From Chania fonticola_B (GTDB lineage Bacteria; Pseudomonadota; Gammaproteobacteria; Enterobacterales; Enterobacteriaceae): a stretch of 64,000 nt of DNA. The stretch lies in the NCBI RefSeq assembly GCF_048537545.1, contig NZ_CP183218.1. The stretch is one strand, 5' to 3'. Shown in pieces: positions 17,398-26,471 of the stretch. The number at the start of each line of letters is the position of its first letter. Within the stretch, counting starts at the first letter, position 1. The translations under genes were made by a program, and so were the position numbers. Below the pieces are notes generated by a model, which ran no database searches, was not told the origin of the DNA, and saw nothing but the letters and a program-made list of their open reading frames with translations.

Positions 17398-18303
17398 TTA
17401 CTTACCTTTGCTGTCTTTCAGCAATTCAGTAATACCGCCGATAGAGCCCAGCAGGCTGCTGGCATCCAGCGGCATCATGATCACTTTGCTGTTATTGGCC
17501 GAGCCAATCTTCTGCAATGCGTCGGTGTATTTCTGGGCTACAAAGTAGTTAATCGCCTGGATATTACCGGTGGCGATCGCGTCAGATACCAGTTGGGTTG
17601 CCCGTGCTTCTGCTTCGGCGGCACGTTCACGCGCTTCTGCCTGCAAGAACGCCGACTGGCGCTCGCCTTCGGCTTTCAGGATCTGCGATTGCTTATCCCC
17701 TTCGGCGCGCAGGATCGCGGCTTGGCGTACCCCTTCCGCTTCCAGAATGTCGGCACGTTTGGTTCGTTCGGCCTTCATCTGGGCGTTCATCGCCACAATC
17801 AGTTCGGCCGGTGGACGAACGTCACGGATTTCGATACGAGTAATTTTGACGCCCCAAGGGTTGGTGGCCTCATCGACGATATGCAGCAGGCGGCTGTTGA
17901 TACTATCGCGCTGTGACAGCATTTCGTCGAGCTCCATGGAGCCGAGCACGGTACGGAAGTTGGTCATGGTCAGGTTAACGATCGCCTGCTCGAGGTTACT
18001 GACCTCATAGGCGGCACGAGCCGGATCGACCACCTGGATAAAGCAAACGGCATCGATTGACACGTTGGCGTTATCGCGCGAGATAATTTCCTGGGAAGGG
18101 ATATCCAGCACCTGCTCCATCATATTGATCTTGCGGCCAATACGATCCATAAAAGGCACTACCAGGTTTAAACCCGGCATCAGCGTTTTGGTATAACGGC
18201 CGAAGCGCTCTACCGTCCATTGGAAGCCTTGCGGGACAATTTTGATGCTTGAAAAGACGATAATCAGCGCGACAACGATCACGATCGGAATAATGGTAAA
18301 CAT
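17398..18303 (-). CDS. qmcA: SPFH/band-7 family membrane protein QmcA
   Basis: Stomatin-like protein of 301 residues (E. coli 305). It begins with one transmembrane segment, FTIIPIVIVVALIIVFSSIKI, followed by the SPFH domain (VPQGFQWTVERFGRYTKTLM, PFMDRIGRKINMMEQVLDI, DNANVSIDAVCFIQVVDP), and an Ala/Glu-rich coiled coil of about residues 185-240 (ILRAEGDKQSQILKAEGERQ). In E. coli QmcA is bound to FtsH-HflKC-type complexes at the inner membrane. The ATG at 18303 has a ggaggt ribosome binding site. It forms an operon with ybbJ. Confidence 0.95.
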   Translation of the reverse strand: MFTIIPIVIVVALIIVFSSIKIVPQGFQWTVERFGRYTKTLMPGLNLVVPFMDRIGRKINMMEQVLDIPSQEIISRDNANVSIDAVCFIQVVDPARAAYEVSNLEQAIVNLTMTNFRTVLGSMELDEMLSQRDSINSRLLHIVDEATNPWGVKITRIEIRDVRPPAELIVAMNAQMKAERTKRADILEAEGVRQAAILRAEGDKQSQILKAEGERQSAFLQAEARERAAEAEARATQLVSDAIATGNIQAINYFVAQKYTDALQKIGSANNSKVIMMPLDASSLLGSIGGITELLKDSKGK

Positions 18304-18486
18304 GGCACAACCTCCTGTCAGACATATTGCTAGATATTACGCCAGTGACAGAGGGAATGCCTAATACATCACCAGGATAAGACTGTTTTTTGCAGAAAAC
18401 CTCAGGATCTCACGGCGAATACGCCGTTTCTATCAGGTTTGCTGCCGATTAGGTAACTTGAGGCCCAGAAGCGATAAAATCGCGTG

Positions 18487-19410
18487 TTAAACGGGTAAAT
18501 CAATACTTTGCAGAAAGCCGGTGATGCGTTCATCGCGTCGTTGGAACAGCGTGACAATTTCTTCCACGGCTTTACCACAGTCGTTACGCCAGGCCAGAGA
18601 GAGCGGTGACGGTTGCCGCTGATTGACGACGTCACGGGTGATCAACTGGCCGCTATCCAGATAGGGTTGGCACAGATTTTTCGGCAAGAACCCGACGCCC
18701 AGCCCCTGCAGGTGGCATTCGAGTTTACTGCGCAGGTCAGGCACCTTGATCTCTTTTTGGCCGGGCAGCAGCCAGGCAACGCGTTTGGTCAGGTTGCGCG
18801 AAGTATCTTCCACGTTGATTGCCGGGTAGCTGCGCAGCCGATCTTCGTGCAGTGCCGTGTCCTGGCAGGCTGCGAGCGGATGATCTGGCGTGACCACAAA
18901 AGCCCAACTGATCCCCCCCAATTTCAAGACGCTGACGTCATTGGCCAGTGATTCAGAGCCGGTGGTGCCAATGGCCAGCTGAAAATCCCCGTGTAACAAC
19001 GAATCCCATACTCCCATATACACCTGACGCGAGATATGAAACTGCGTGAAGGGATAACGCTGTTGCAGGTAGGCCAACAGCCGGGCGACGCTTAGCGGGT
19101 TGTACAGCAGGTTGTTGATTACTATGTTGACCTGATGCTCCACGCCGTCGTTGATCTGGCGTAGCTCATCGGGCATGGAGTCGAGCCAGTTGTGCCATTG
19201 GCGGCAACGTTCCAGCAGGTATTCACCTGCGGGTGTCAGGTTTACGCTGCGGGTGGTGCGGATGAACAGCTGGGTGCCGATGCTTTCTTCCAACGTTTTG
19301 ATGCGGTAACTGATGGTGGCAGTGGTCTTGTGCAGTAATTCGGCGGCGCGGGAAAAGCTCTGGCATTCCGCGACTTTGATAAACGATCGAATTGTTTCGT
19401 GATCCAGCAT
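18487..19410 (-). CDS. allS: LysR-family regulator of the allantoin cluster, AllS
   Basis: Activator that in E. coli turns on allDCE under anaerobic growth on allantoin. The 307 residues (E. coli 308) carry the N-terminal LysR helix-turn-helix (MLDHETIRSFIKVAECQSFS, then AAELLHKTTATISYRIKTLE) and a C-terminal effector domain with segments shared with E. coli AllS: VNIVINNLLYNPLSVARLLA, FTQFHISRQVYMGVWDSLL, GVGFLPKNLCQ. It is divergent from allA, the conserved arrangement, across a 352-base region with an AllR box. Confidence 0.95.
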   Translation of the reverse strand: MLDHETIRSFIKVAECQSFSRAAELLHKTTATISYRIKTLEESIGTQLFIRTTRSVNLTPAGEYLLERCRQWHNWLDSMPDELRQINDGVEHQVNIVINNLLYNPLSVARLLAYLQQRYPFTQFHISRQVYMGVWDSLLHGDFQLAIGTTGSESLANDVSVLKLGGISWAFVVTPDHPLAACQDTALHEDRLRSYPAINVEDTSRNLTKRVAWLLPGQKEIKVPDLRSKLECHLQGLGVGFLPKNLCQPYLDSGQLITRDVVNQRQPSPLSLAWRNDCGKAVEEIVTLFQRRDERITGFLQSIDLPV

Positions 19411-19634
19411 ATCGATTCCTTAACCGGTGCGGCCATCGTTCTCCTAGTGTTGCAAAAGAATTTACTTACCTTAGTTGCCTTGGGTTAGTCATAAAGCCGC
19501 TTACCGTGATCTCGCTCACGTTTTATTGCCCTTCCTCTGCTGAATACCGCTGAAAGTGACAACTCTGTTAACGAACTGTATCGCGGAGGTGTTTTTTTTA
19601 ATGCCTTGATTATTAATTAAATATTTTCTGCTCG

Positions 19635-19649
19635 GCACAAAAAATGTGC
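19635..19649. promoter_or_regulatory. Inverted repeat upstream of allA
   Basis: Perfect GCACA-AAAAA-TGTGC dyad located 13 bases before the AllR box. It resembles a small operator of unknown ownership; AllS or a global regulator are candidates. Confidence 0.35.
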
Positions 19650-19661
19650 AGTAGATCGTGT

Positions 19662-19680
19662 TGTGGAAAATTTTTCCAAT
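19662..19680. promoter_or_regulatory. AllR operator upstream of allA
   Basis: TGTGGAAAATTTTTCCAAT, nearly palindromic around a central T and sharing GGAAAATTTTTCCAA with the box before gcl. AllR of E. coli binds GGAAAATTTTCC-like sites in the allS-allA and gcl promoters, and glyoxylate or allantoin relieves repression. Confidence 0.85.
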
Positions 19681-19762
19681 ATTAACTTTTAAAATTCAGG
19701 CGACCTGTCTAGAGTGAACCCATTCAGTCATGTTCCTTTTTGAAACGATCCTGGAGAAACTG

Positions 19763-20254
19763 ATGGACCTGATTGCCGTTGAGTTAACGCCTGAAGCCTT
19801 TGCACCTTATGGGAATGTATTGCAGATCGAGGGCGCGCCCTTTTTCCATATTAATGGTGGGAAAACAGAACGATATCATGACCTTGCCAAGGTGGAGGTC
19901 GCCGATGACCATCGGGTGCTGGTCAGCATCAACCGATCTGAGCCTTGCGATCTGCCGTTGGAGTTCTCCGTGTTGGAGAAACACCCGTTGTCCTCGCAGG
20001 CTTTTATGCCGATGAAGGGAGAACGCTTTGTGGTGATTGTTGCTGAAGCCGGGGAAGGGGATGAAATTCCGTTACATACTTTGCGCGCCTTTATCACCAA
20101 CGGTAAGCAAGGGGTGAATTATCACCGCAATGTTTGGCACCATCCGCTGTTTGCTTATGGCGCGATCACCGACTTTTTCACGGTCGATCGTGGCGGTGCC
20201 GACAACTGTATCGTCAAAGCATTGCCAGAGACTTACCGGGTTGTGCTTGGATAG
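19763..20254 (+). CDS. allA: Ureidoglycolate lyase
   Basis: Splits ureidoglycolate into glyoxylate and urea. Conserved stretches are FFHINGGKTERYHDLAKVEV, SINRSEPCDLPLEFSVLEKH, QAFMPMKGERFVVIVA and LRAFITNGKQGVNYHRNVWH; the last contains the ligand-binding His residues. The ATG at 19763 (MDLIAVELTPEAF) has GGAG eight bases upstream and gives 163 residues (E. coli 160); the ATG at 19730 adds 11 unmatched residues. It is the first gene of the plus-strand run allA-allR. Confidence 0.95.
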   Translation: MDLIAVELTPEAFAPYGNVLQIEGAPFFHINGGKTERYHDLAKVEVADDHRVLVSINRSEPCDLPLEFSVLEKHPLSSQAFMPMKGERFVVIVAEAGEGDEIPLHTLRAFITNGKQGVNYHRNVWHHPLFAYGAITDFFTVDRGGADNCIVKALPETYRVVLG

Positions 20255-20322
20255 CGCTGTCCCCAAGCGCACAGGCTGTTTATTATAGCGGAGAAACCTT
20301 GAGCTAAATAAGGAAAGCCTGA

Positions 20323-21138
20323 ATGAACGAAGTACGCAGAAAGGGAAGACCAACGACAGAAGCAGGGGCGACGAAAGGCGCGCAGGCGTTGGATCGTGGG
20401 TTGGAGATCCTGCAGTTTCTGGCCAATGCCGGAGGAAGCTCGTCCGTTTCCGTGCTATCCGAGAAGTTGGAGTTACCGCTATCAACGACTTTCAGATTAT
20501 TGAAAGTATTAGAGAAATCGGAATTCGTTTTTCAGGATCCCCAGCTTGGCTGGTGGCATATCGGCATCCAGTCGTTTACCGTCGGTGCGGCTTATATGAA
20601 TGACAGGGATGTGGTATCGGTGGCGGGCCCTTACATGCGGCGGCTGATGTTGCTATCAGGGGAAACCGCCAATCTGGCCATCAGGAATAACTTTGACGCC
20701 GTGCTGATCCGTCAATGTGAGTGCCAGGCGATGGTGCGGATGTGCGCGCCACTTGGCAGCCGCTTACCGCTGCACGCATCCGGGGCAGGGAAAGCACTGC
20801 TGTATCCGCTGGCGGAAGAGGAGATGCTGGATTTGTTTGTACGTTCGGGGCTGCACTCGTTTACCCCGAAGACCCTGACCAGCGTAAATCTATTACGTAA
20901 GGATTTAGCGCAATCGCAGGCGCAGGGCTATACCGTTGATGCTGAAGAGCACGCTCTTGGCCTGAATTGCCTGGCTTCGGCGATCTTTGACCGTAACAAC
21001 AACGTCATTGCGGCCATCTCTATTTCAGGGCCTAGTTCGCGCGTTAGCAGCGATCGTTTCAAGGAACTGGGGGAGTTGGTGCGTGACGTAGCCAACGACA
21101 TCAGTACCGCGCTAGGCGAGTCGCGCAGCAAGAAATAG
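20323..21138 (+). CDS. allR: IclR-family repressor AllR
   Basis: Repressor of the allantoin and glyoxylate genes that responds to glyoxylate and allantoin. The 271 residues equal E. coli AllR. The N-terminus has the leader RRKGRPTTEAGATKGAQALD, the winged helix-turn-helix follows at about 25-85 (SVLSEKLELPLSTTFRLLKV), and the C-terminal IclR effector domain ends in AIFDRNNNVIAAISISGPSS with the Cys-containing LNCLASAIFD segment. It is transcribed after allA with a 68-base gap and ends at an intrinsic terminator. Confidence 0.95.
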   Translation: MNEVRRKGRPTTEAGATKGAQALDRGLEILQFLANAGGSSSVSVLSEKLELPLSTTFRLLKVLEKSEFVFQDPQLGWWHIGIQSFTVGAAYMNDRDVVSVAGPYMRRLMLLSGETANLAIRNNFDAVLIRQCECQAMVRMCAPLGSRLPLHASGAGKALLYPLAEEEMLDLFVRSGLHSFTPKTLTSVNLLRKDLAQSQAQGYTVDAEEHALGLNCLASAIFDRNNNVIAAISISGPSSRVSSDRFKELGELVRDVANDISTALGESRSKK

Positions 21139-21193
21139 CACGTTTAAAGCAAAACCTGTAGCCGCGATCGCGGCTGCAGGATGAGGTTACCTC

Positions 21194-21221
21194 CCCGTTT
21201 ATTACCTGAACGGGTTTTTTT
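21194..21221 (+). terminator. Intrinsic terminator of allA-allR
   Basis: Stem CCCGTT (21194-21199) with AACGGG (21209-21214) and seven T residues. It separates allR from the gcl promoter. A second hairpin with loop GATC lies just upstream at about 21158-21181. Confidence 0.8.
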
Positions 21222-21235
21222 GAACTCATTTTAAG

Positions 21236-21254
21236 TTTGGAAAATTTTTCCAAA
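21236..21254. promoter_or_regulatory. AllR operator upstream of gcl
   Basis: TTTGGAAAATTTTTCCAAA is a perfect 19-base palindrome around a central T, lying 18 bases before the gcl start and overlapping where the promoter must be. It matches the E. coli AllR site at gcl. Confidence 0.9.
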
Positions 21255-21272
21255 ATTTAGGAGAACGTTGAG

Positions 21273-23054
21273 ATGGCAATTATGCGAGCAGTAGATGCGG
21301 CAATGTACGTGTTGGCAAAGGAAGGCGTGAATACCGCATTCGGCGTGCCTGGCGCGGCGATCAACCCTTTCTATAACGCGATGCGTCAACACGGCGGCAT
21401 CAAACACTATCTGGCGCGTCATGTTGAAGGCGCTTCCCATATGGCGGAAGGTTACACCAGAGCCAAAGCCGGCAATATCGGGGTGTGTCTCGGGACTTCG
21501 GGGCCTGCGGGAACGGACATGATCACCGCGCTTTACTCCGCCTCTGCCGATTCCATTCCCATTTTGTGCATCACCGGCCAGGCTCCTCGGGCGCGTTTGC
21601 ATAAGGAAGATTTTCAGGCGGTAGATATTGAATCGATCGCCAAGCCGGTCACCAAAATGGCGGTGACGGTCATGGAGCCGGCGCTGGTGCCCCGCGTGCT
21701 GCAGCAGGCATTCCATTTAATGCGCTCTGGCCGCCCAGGCCCGGTGCTGATCGATTTGCCTTATGACGTACAGATGGCCGAGATTGAGTTTGATCCGGAA
21801 ACCTATTCCTCGCTGGGGGCTTACAAACCGGCAGCCACTGAAGCGCAGATCGACAAAGCCTTGGACATGCTGTGTGCCGCAAGCAAACCCTTGTTCATTG
21901 CCGGTGGCGGGATCTTCAACGCGGACGCGGCCGACCTGCTGCAAGAGCTGGCGGAGACCTGCAACGTACCGGTGATCCCAACGCTGATGGGCTGGGGCTG
22001 TATCCCGGACGATCACCCGTTGATGGCAGGGATGGCCGGGTTACAAACCTCACACCGTTACGGTAACGCCAACCTGCTGGATTCCGATTTGGTGTTTGGC
22101 ATTGGCAACCGCTGGGCTAACCGCCATACCGGTTCGGTAGATAAATACACCGCCGGGCGTAAGGTGATCCACATCGATATCGAACCAACCCAGCTTGGCC
22201 GCGTGATCTGCCCGGATCTGGGCATTGTTTCCGATGCCAAAATCGCTCTGCAAATGTTAGTGGCAAGAGCTCGTGAACGTGCGGATCAAGGGACGCTGCC
22301 AGATCGCTCACAGTGGGTGGAAACCTGCCTCCAGCGCAAACAAACTCTGCTGCGTAAAACGCATTTCGATAACGTGCCAATCAAACCTCAGCGCGTTTAC
22401 GAAGAGATGAACCGGGCGTTCGGGCGTGATGCCTGTTACGTCACCACTATCGGGCTTTCGCAGATCGCGGCGGCACAGATGCTGCACGTGTTCAAACCAC
22501 GCCATTGGATTAATGCCGGGCAGGCGGGCCCATTAGGTTGGACTCTTCCTTCTGCTTTGGGCGTGTGTGCCGCCGATCCGCAGCGCAAAGTGATTGCGCT
22601 GTCGGGTGACTATGACTTCCAGTTCATGATCGAAGAGTTGGCCGTTGGCGCGCAGTTCAAGCTGCCGTACATCCACGTGGTGGTCAATAACGCCTATCTG
22701 GGGCTGATCCGCCAGTCGCAGCGCGGTTTTGATATGGATTACTGCGTCCAACTGTCCTATGAAAACATCAACAACCCGGAAGTGGGCGAATACGGTGTGG
22801 ATCACGTCAAGGTAGTCGAAGGGCTGGGATGTAAAGCAATCCGCGTTGTTAAGCCTGAGGATATCGCTCCGGCCTTCCAACAGGCGCAAGAGTTGATGCG
22901 TCTGCATCAGGTTCCGGTGGTGGTGGAGATTATCCTCGAGCGGGTCACCAACATCTCGATGGGGACCGAGCTGGACAACGTCAATGAATTCGAACCCGTT
23001 GCCGAGTCGCCAGAAGATGCGCCGACCTCGGTCAGCTACTTCAACTATCAGTAA
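21273..23054 (+). CDS. gcl: Glyoxylate carboligase (tartronate-semialdehyde synthase)
   Basis: Thiamine-diphosphate and FAD enzyme that condenses two glyoxylate molecules into tartronate semialdehyde plus CO2. The 593 residues match the E. coli length. Domain order is the TPP-family pyrimidine domain (GVPGAAINPFYNAMRQHGG, where most relatives have Glu but Gcl has Val), the central FAD-binding domain, and the C-terminal pyrophosphate domain with LSGDYDFQFMIEELAVG and VNNAYLGLIRQ. The start at 21273 has an aggag ribosome binding site and an AllR box just upstream. It begins the operon gcl-hyi-glxR. Confidence 0.96.
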   Translation: MAIMRAVDAAMYVLAKEGVNTAFGVPGAAINPFYNAMRQHGGIKHYLARHVEGASHMAEGYTRAKAGNIGVCLGTSGPAGTDMITALYSASADSIPILCITGQAPRARLHKEDFQAVDIESIAKPVTKMAVTVMEPALVPRVLQQAFHLMRSGRPGPVLIDLPYDVQMAEIEFDPETYSSLGAYKPAATEAQIDKALDMLCAASKPLFIAGGGIFNADAADLLQELAETCNVPVIPTLMGWGCIPDDHPLMAGMAGLQTSHRYGNANLLDSDLVFGIGNRWANRHTGSVDKYTAGRKVIHIDIEPTQLGRVICPDLGIVSDAKIALQMLVARARERADQGTLPDRSQWVETCLQRKQTLLRKTHFDNVPIKPQRVYEEMNRAFGRDACYVTTIGLSQIAAAQMLHVFKPRHWINAGQAGPLGWTLPSALGVCAADPQRKVIALSGDYDFQFMIEELAVGAQFKLPYIHVVVNNAYLGLIRQSQRGFDMDYCVQLSYENINNPEVGEYGVDHVKVVEGLGCKAIRVVKPEDIAPAFQQAQELMRLHQVPVVVEIILERVTNISMGTELDNVNEFEPVAESPEDAPTSVSYFNYQ

Positions 23055-23065
23055 GGAGCAGGCTC

Positions 23066-23845
23066 ATGCCGAAGTTTTCAGCCAACTTATCGATGTTGTT
23101 TAATGAAGTCGATTTTATGCAGCGTTTTCGTTGTGCCAAAGAGCAGGGATTCACGGCGATTGAATATATGTTTCCCTACGATTATTCCGTGCAGGCGTTG
23201 AGGGGCGCTCTGGAAGAGAATCAACTCACGCAGGTATTACAAAACCTGCCAGCCGGGGATTGGGCTGCGGGTGAGCGGGGTATCGCTTGCCTGCCAGGGC
23301 GCGAGTCCGAGTTTCGTGATGGCGTAGGTTTGGCGGTGGAATATGCCCGTGCGCTGGGCTGTGCGCAGATCAACTGCCTGATCGGTAACTCGGATAAGTC
23401 CGTCGCCCAACATAAGACCGATGAGATCGTGGTCGCTAACCTGAGCTATGCAGCAAGGGAGTTGGCCAAGGCCAATATCCGTCTGTTGGTGGAACCGATC
23501 AATAAATACGATATGCCCGCCTTCTATCTGCAAACCACTCGTCAGGCGTTGGAGCTGATGGATTGGGTCGCGAGCCCTAACCTGTTTATTCAATACGATA
23601 TCTATCACATGCAGCGCATGGAGGGCGAACTGGCCCAAACCATGGAAACGCTGTTACAGAAAATCGCGCATATCCAGGTTGCCGATAATCCGGGGCGCCA
23701 TGAGCCAGGCACCGGGGAAATCAATTACGACTATCTGTTCCGCGCGCTGGACAAGATGGGCTATCGCGGTTGGATTGGCTGCGAATACAAACCTGCGACA
23801 ACGACCGCTGCCGGCCTGTCATGGATTAAGCAATATCAACATTGA
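23066..23845 (+). CDS. hyi: Hydroxypyruvate isomerase
   Basis: Interconverts tartronate semialdehyde and hydroxypyruvate. The 259 residues (E. coli 258) form an AP-endonuclease-2-type TIM barrel, with KFSANLSMLFNEVDFMQRFR at the start, LLVEPINKYDMPAFYLQTT carrying metal-binding Glu, QYDIYHMQRMEG and IQVADNPGRHEPGTGEINY, then IGCEYKPA near the end. It lies 11 bases after gcl with an aaggag ribosome binding site, and ten bases before glxR. Confidence 0.95.
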   Translation: MPKFSANLSMLFNEVDFMQRFRCAKEQGFTAIEYMFPYDYSVQALRGALEENQLTQVLQNLPAGDWAAGERGIACLPGRESEFRDGVGLAVEYARALGCAQINCLIGNSDKSVAQHKTDEIVVANLSYAARELAKANIRLLVEPINKYDMPAFYLQTTRQALELMDWVASPNLFIQYDIYHMQRMEGELAQTMETLLQKIAHIQVADNPGRHEPGTGEINYDYLFRALDKMGYRGWIGCEYKPATTTAAGLSWIKQYQH

Positions 23846-23855
23846 GGGACACATC

Positions 23856-24737
23856 ATGAAAGTAGGCTTTATTGGTTTAGGGATCATGGGCACGCCAATG
23901 GCGGATAAGCTGATCGCAGGCGGCCATCAGCTGTATGCCAACACCTTGCATCAGGTTCCGCCGGAGCTGGTGGAAAAAGGGGCCATCGCCTGTGCTACTC
24001 CCAAGCAGGTGGCCGAGCAGGCTGACGTCATTTTCATTATGGTGCCCGATACGCCTCAGGTGGAAGAGGTGTTATTTGCGGCCAATGGCTGTGCCGAAGC
24101 GCCGCTCAAAAACAAGATCCTGGTGGATATGAGTTCTATCTCGCCGCTGGAGACCAAGGAGTTTGCCAACCGCATCAACCAACTGGGCGCCGATTACCTG
24201 GATGCGCCGGTCTCCGGTGGCGAAGTCGGGGCCAAGCAGGGCAGCTTGACCATTATGGTCGGCGGTGACGAAGGCGTATTTGGGCGGGTAAAACCGTTGC
24301 TGGCCCTGATGGGGAAAAACATTACGCTGGTCGGCGGCAATGGCGACGGCCAGACCTGCAAGGTCGCCAACCAGATTATTGTGGCCCTGACGATCGAAGC
24401 GGTATCCGAAGCGCTGATATTTGCTGCCAAAGCGGGTGCCGATCCGGCACGGGTCCGTGAAGCGCTGATGGGCGGCTTTGCCTCATCGCGCATTCTGGAA
24501 GTGCACGGTGAGCGGATGATTAAACGGACCTTTGAGCCGGGCTTCCGTATCTCCCTGCATCAAAAGGATCTCAATCTGGCGCTACAGGGTGCGAAGTCGT
24601 TGGCGCTCAGTTTGCCAAATACCGCCACTTGCCAGGAACTGTTCAATCTCTGTGCGGCCAATGGGGCCAAAGATCTCGACCATTCCGCGTTGGTACAGGC
24701 GTTGGAAATTATGGCTAACCATAAAGTGGCTGGCTAA
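23856..24737 (+). CDS. glxR: 2-hydroxy-3-oxopropionate (tartronate semialdehyde) reductase
   Basis: NADH-linked reduction of tartronate semialdehyde to D-glycerate. It is a 3-hydroxyisobutyrate dehydrogenase-family protein with the Rossmann motif KVGFIGLGIMGTPMADKLI, substrate motif DAPVSGGEVGAKQGSLTIMV, and catalytic Lys in GDGQTCKVANQII. The ATG at 23856 (MKVGFIG) gives 293 residues, against 292 in E. coli, with a gaggga site upstream; the longer frame from 23679 lies inside hyi. The glycerate formed needs the kinase encoded at 2193-3341. Confidence 0.95.
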   Translation: MKVGFIGLGIMGTPMADKLIAGGHQLYANTLHQVPPELVEKGAIACATPKQVAEQADVIFIMVPDTPQVEEVLFAANGCAEAPLKNKILVDMSSISPLETKEFANRINQLGADYLDAPVSGGEVGAKQGSLTIMVGGDEGVFGRVKPLLALMGKNITLVGGNGDGQTCKVANQIIVALTIEAVSEALIFAAKAGADPARVREALMGGFASSRILEVHGERMIKRTFEPGFRISLHQKDLNLALQGAKSLALSLPNTATCQELFNLCAANGAKDLDHSALVQALEIMANHKVAG

Positions 24738-24752
24738 AGAGTAAGGCTTAAC

Positions 24753-24781
24753 AAGTTGCAGGTGCCTTCCGCCTGCAACTT
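24753..24781 (+). terminator. Hairpin after glxR
   Basis: Perfect 10-pair stem AAGTTGCAGG (24753-24762) with CCTGCAACTT (24772-24781), 15 bases past glxR. There is no T tract, so it may attenuate or protect RNA rather than terminate fully. Confidence 0.5.
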
Positions 24782-24942
24782 GAATTCTGGTTACCGTATA
24801 TTTGTTTAATGGTTATATTCCTGTCTGTCTTGGCCGTATTGGTATTTGACTAATATAAAGATTAGAACATCGGTTTGTTGTAGTGATAATAAGCAAAAAA
24901 TTACCTACGCTATTTTCTTATATAATATAAGAAGGACCTGTC

Positions 24943-26397
24943 ATGGAATCTATTAGCAATAAGCAGAGAGAGATTTACCAACGGCGCGGCTATCATGAGG
25001 ATCTATTACCCAAAGAAGCGGATAAAAAAACCTGGAAGGGAATTAACTATTTTACCTTGTGGATGGGTTCGGTACATAACGTTCCCAACTATGTGGCCGT
25101 CGGGGGCTTCTTTATTCTTGGGCTTTCCACCTTAAGCATTATGGCCGCCATTATTCTCAGCGCCTTTATTATTGCCTTTGTGATGGTGATGAACGGCGCT
25201 GCCGGTTCGAAATACGGTATTCCTTTTGCCATGATCCTACGTGCCTCTTATGGCGTGCGTGGCGCGTTGTTTCCAGGGATCCTCAGAGGCTGCGTGGCCG
25301 CCATCATGTGGTTTGGCTTGCAGTGTTACGCAGGCTCGCTGGCCTTCCTGATCCTGATTGGCAAACTGTGGCCACAGTTTCTGACCTTGGGTGGGGATTT
25401 CAACCTGTTGGGGATCGGCCTGCCTGGGCTGATTGCCTTCCTGATTTTCTGGGCGGTGAACGTGGCTATCGGCCTGGGTGGTGGCAGCATTCTTAACAAG
25501 TTTACCGCGATCCTCAACCCCTGCATCTACGTGGTGTTTGGCGGCATGGCCATTTGGGCTATCTCCATCGCTGGCCTGGACAACATCATCGCCTATGTTC
25601 CAGCCAATGCTATAACGACTAACAACGGCGGCTTCATGTTCCTGGTGGTGATCAATGCGGTGGTGGCGGTATGGGCCGCTCCGGCGGTCAGCGCCTCGGA
25701 CTTTACCCAGAATGCCAGCAGCTTCCGCCAGCAGGCTTGGGGGCAAACGCTGGGTCTGGTTGTGGGATATCTATTATTTGCCGTCGCCAGCGTCTGTATC
25801 CTGGCCGGGGCCAGTATTCATTACGGGGTTGATACCTGGAACGTGCTGGATATCGTGCAGAAATGGGACAGTATTTTCGCCTCGGTGTTTGCGGTGCTGG
25901 TGATCCTGATGACGACCATCTCCACCAACGCGACCGGTAACATCATTCCTGCGGGCTACCAGATTGCCGCCATCGCACCGAAAAAACTCACCTACAAAAA
26001 TGGCGTGGTGATTGCCAGCATCATCAGCCTGATTATCTGCCCGTGGAAACTGATGGAGAATCAGGAAAGTATTTACCTGTTCCTGGATGTGATCGGCGGA
26101 ATTTTAGGGCCGGTGATTGGCGTGATGATGGCGCATTATTTCATCGTGATGCGCAGCGAGATCGACCTAGACACCTTATATATCGAACCCGGTAATTATA
26201 AATACTACGATAACGGCTTTAACAGCGTGGCGTTTATTGTAACGCTGTTTGCCGTGTTGCTGTCGTTGGGCGGTAAGTTCATTGAGATACTCGAACCTTT
26301 ATCACGGGTTTCCTGGTTTATTGGCGTTATCAGCGCATTCTGTTTATATGCGCTACTCAAAAGTAGAACAGTAGTTAATCGGCAAGAATATACCTGA
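24943..26397 (+). CDS. allP: Allantoin permease, NCS1 family
   Basis: Inner-membrane nucleobase:cation symporter-1 transporter (E. coli YbbW/AllP, also 484 residues) predicted to import allantoin. Evidence is the N-terminal cytosolic stretch YQRRGYHEDLLPKEADKKTW, the NCS1 signature NYFTLWMGSVHNVPNYVAVG, about twelve hydrophobic segments, the conserved GIPFAMILRASYGVRGA, and SADFTQNA-like substrate-site residues in ASDFTQNASSFRQQAWGQTL. It precedes allB by 74 bases, the E. coli order. Confidence 0.93.
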   Translation: MESISNKQREIYQRRGYHEDLLPKEADKKTWKGINYFTLWMGSVHNVPNYVAVGGFFILGLSTLSIMAAIILSAFIIAFVMVMNGAAGSKYGIPFAMILRASYGVRGALFPGILRGCVAAIMWFGLQCYAGSLAFLILIGKLWPQFLTLGGDFNLLGIGLPGLIAFLIFWAVNVAIGLGGGSILNKFTAILNPCIYVVFGGMAIWAISIAGLDNIIAYVPANAITTNNGGFMFLVVINAVVAVWAAPAVSASDFTQNASSFRQQAWGQTLGLVVGYLLFAVASVCILAGASIHYGVDTWNVLDIVQKWDSIFASVFAVLVILMTTISTNATGNIIPAGYQIAAIAPKKLTYKNGVVIASIISLIICPWKLMENQESIYLFLDVIGGILGPVIGVMMAHYFIVMRSEIDLDTLYIEPGNYKYYDNGFNSVAFIVTLFAVLLSLGGKFIEILEPLSRVSWFIGVISAFCLYALLKSRTVVNRQEYT

Positions 26398-26471
26398 AGT
26401 GAATATGAGAAAGAAGTCAATAACCCTAAGCGTAATAATATGATACTTTAATTTCACGAAGGAGCATGATT

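Larger units (their letters stand above)
19411..19762. other. Divergent regulatory region between allS and allA
   Basis: This 352-base AT-rich region has no gene. It holds an AllR-type operator at 19662-19680 and an inverted repeat GCACA-N5-TGTGC at 19635-19649. An apparent start at 19730 in frame with allA is not used. Confidence 0.6.

Noticed and set aside
19631..19650. A sigma-54 promoter before allA (GGCAC and GC pair)
   Set aside because: GG and GC are separated by twelve bases, while sigma-54 promoters need ten.
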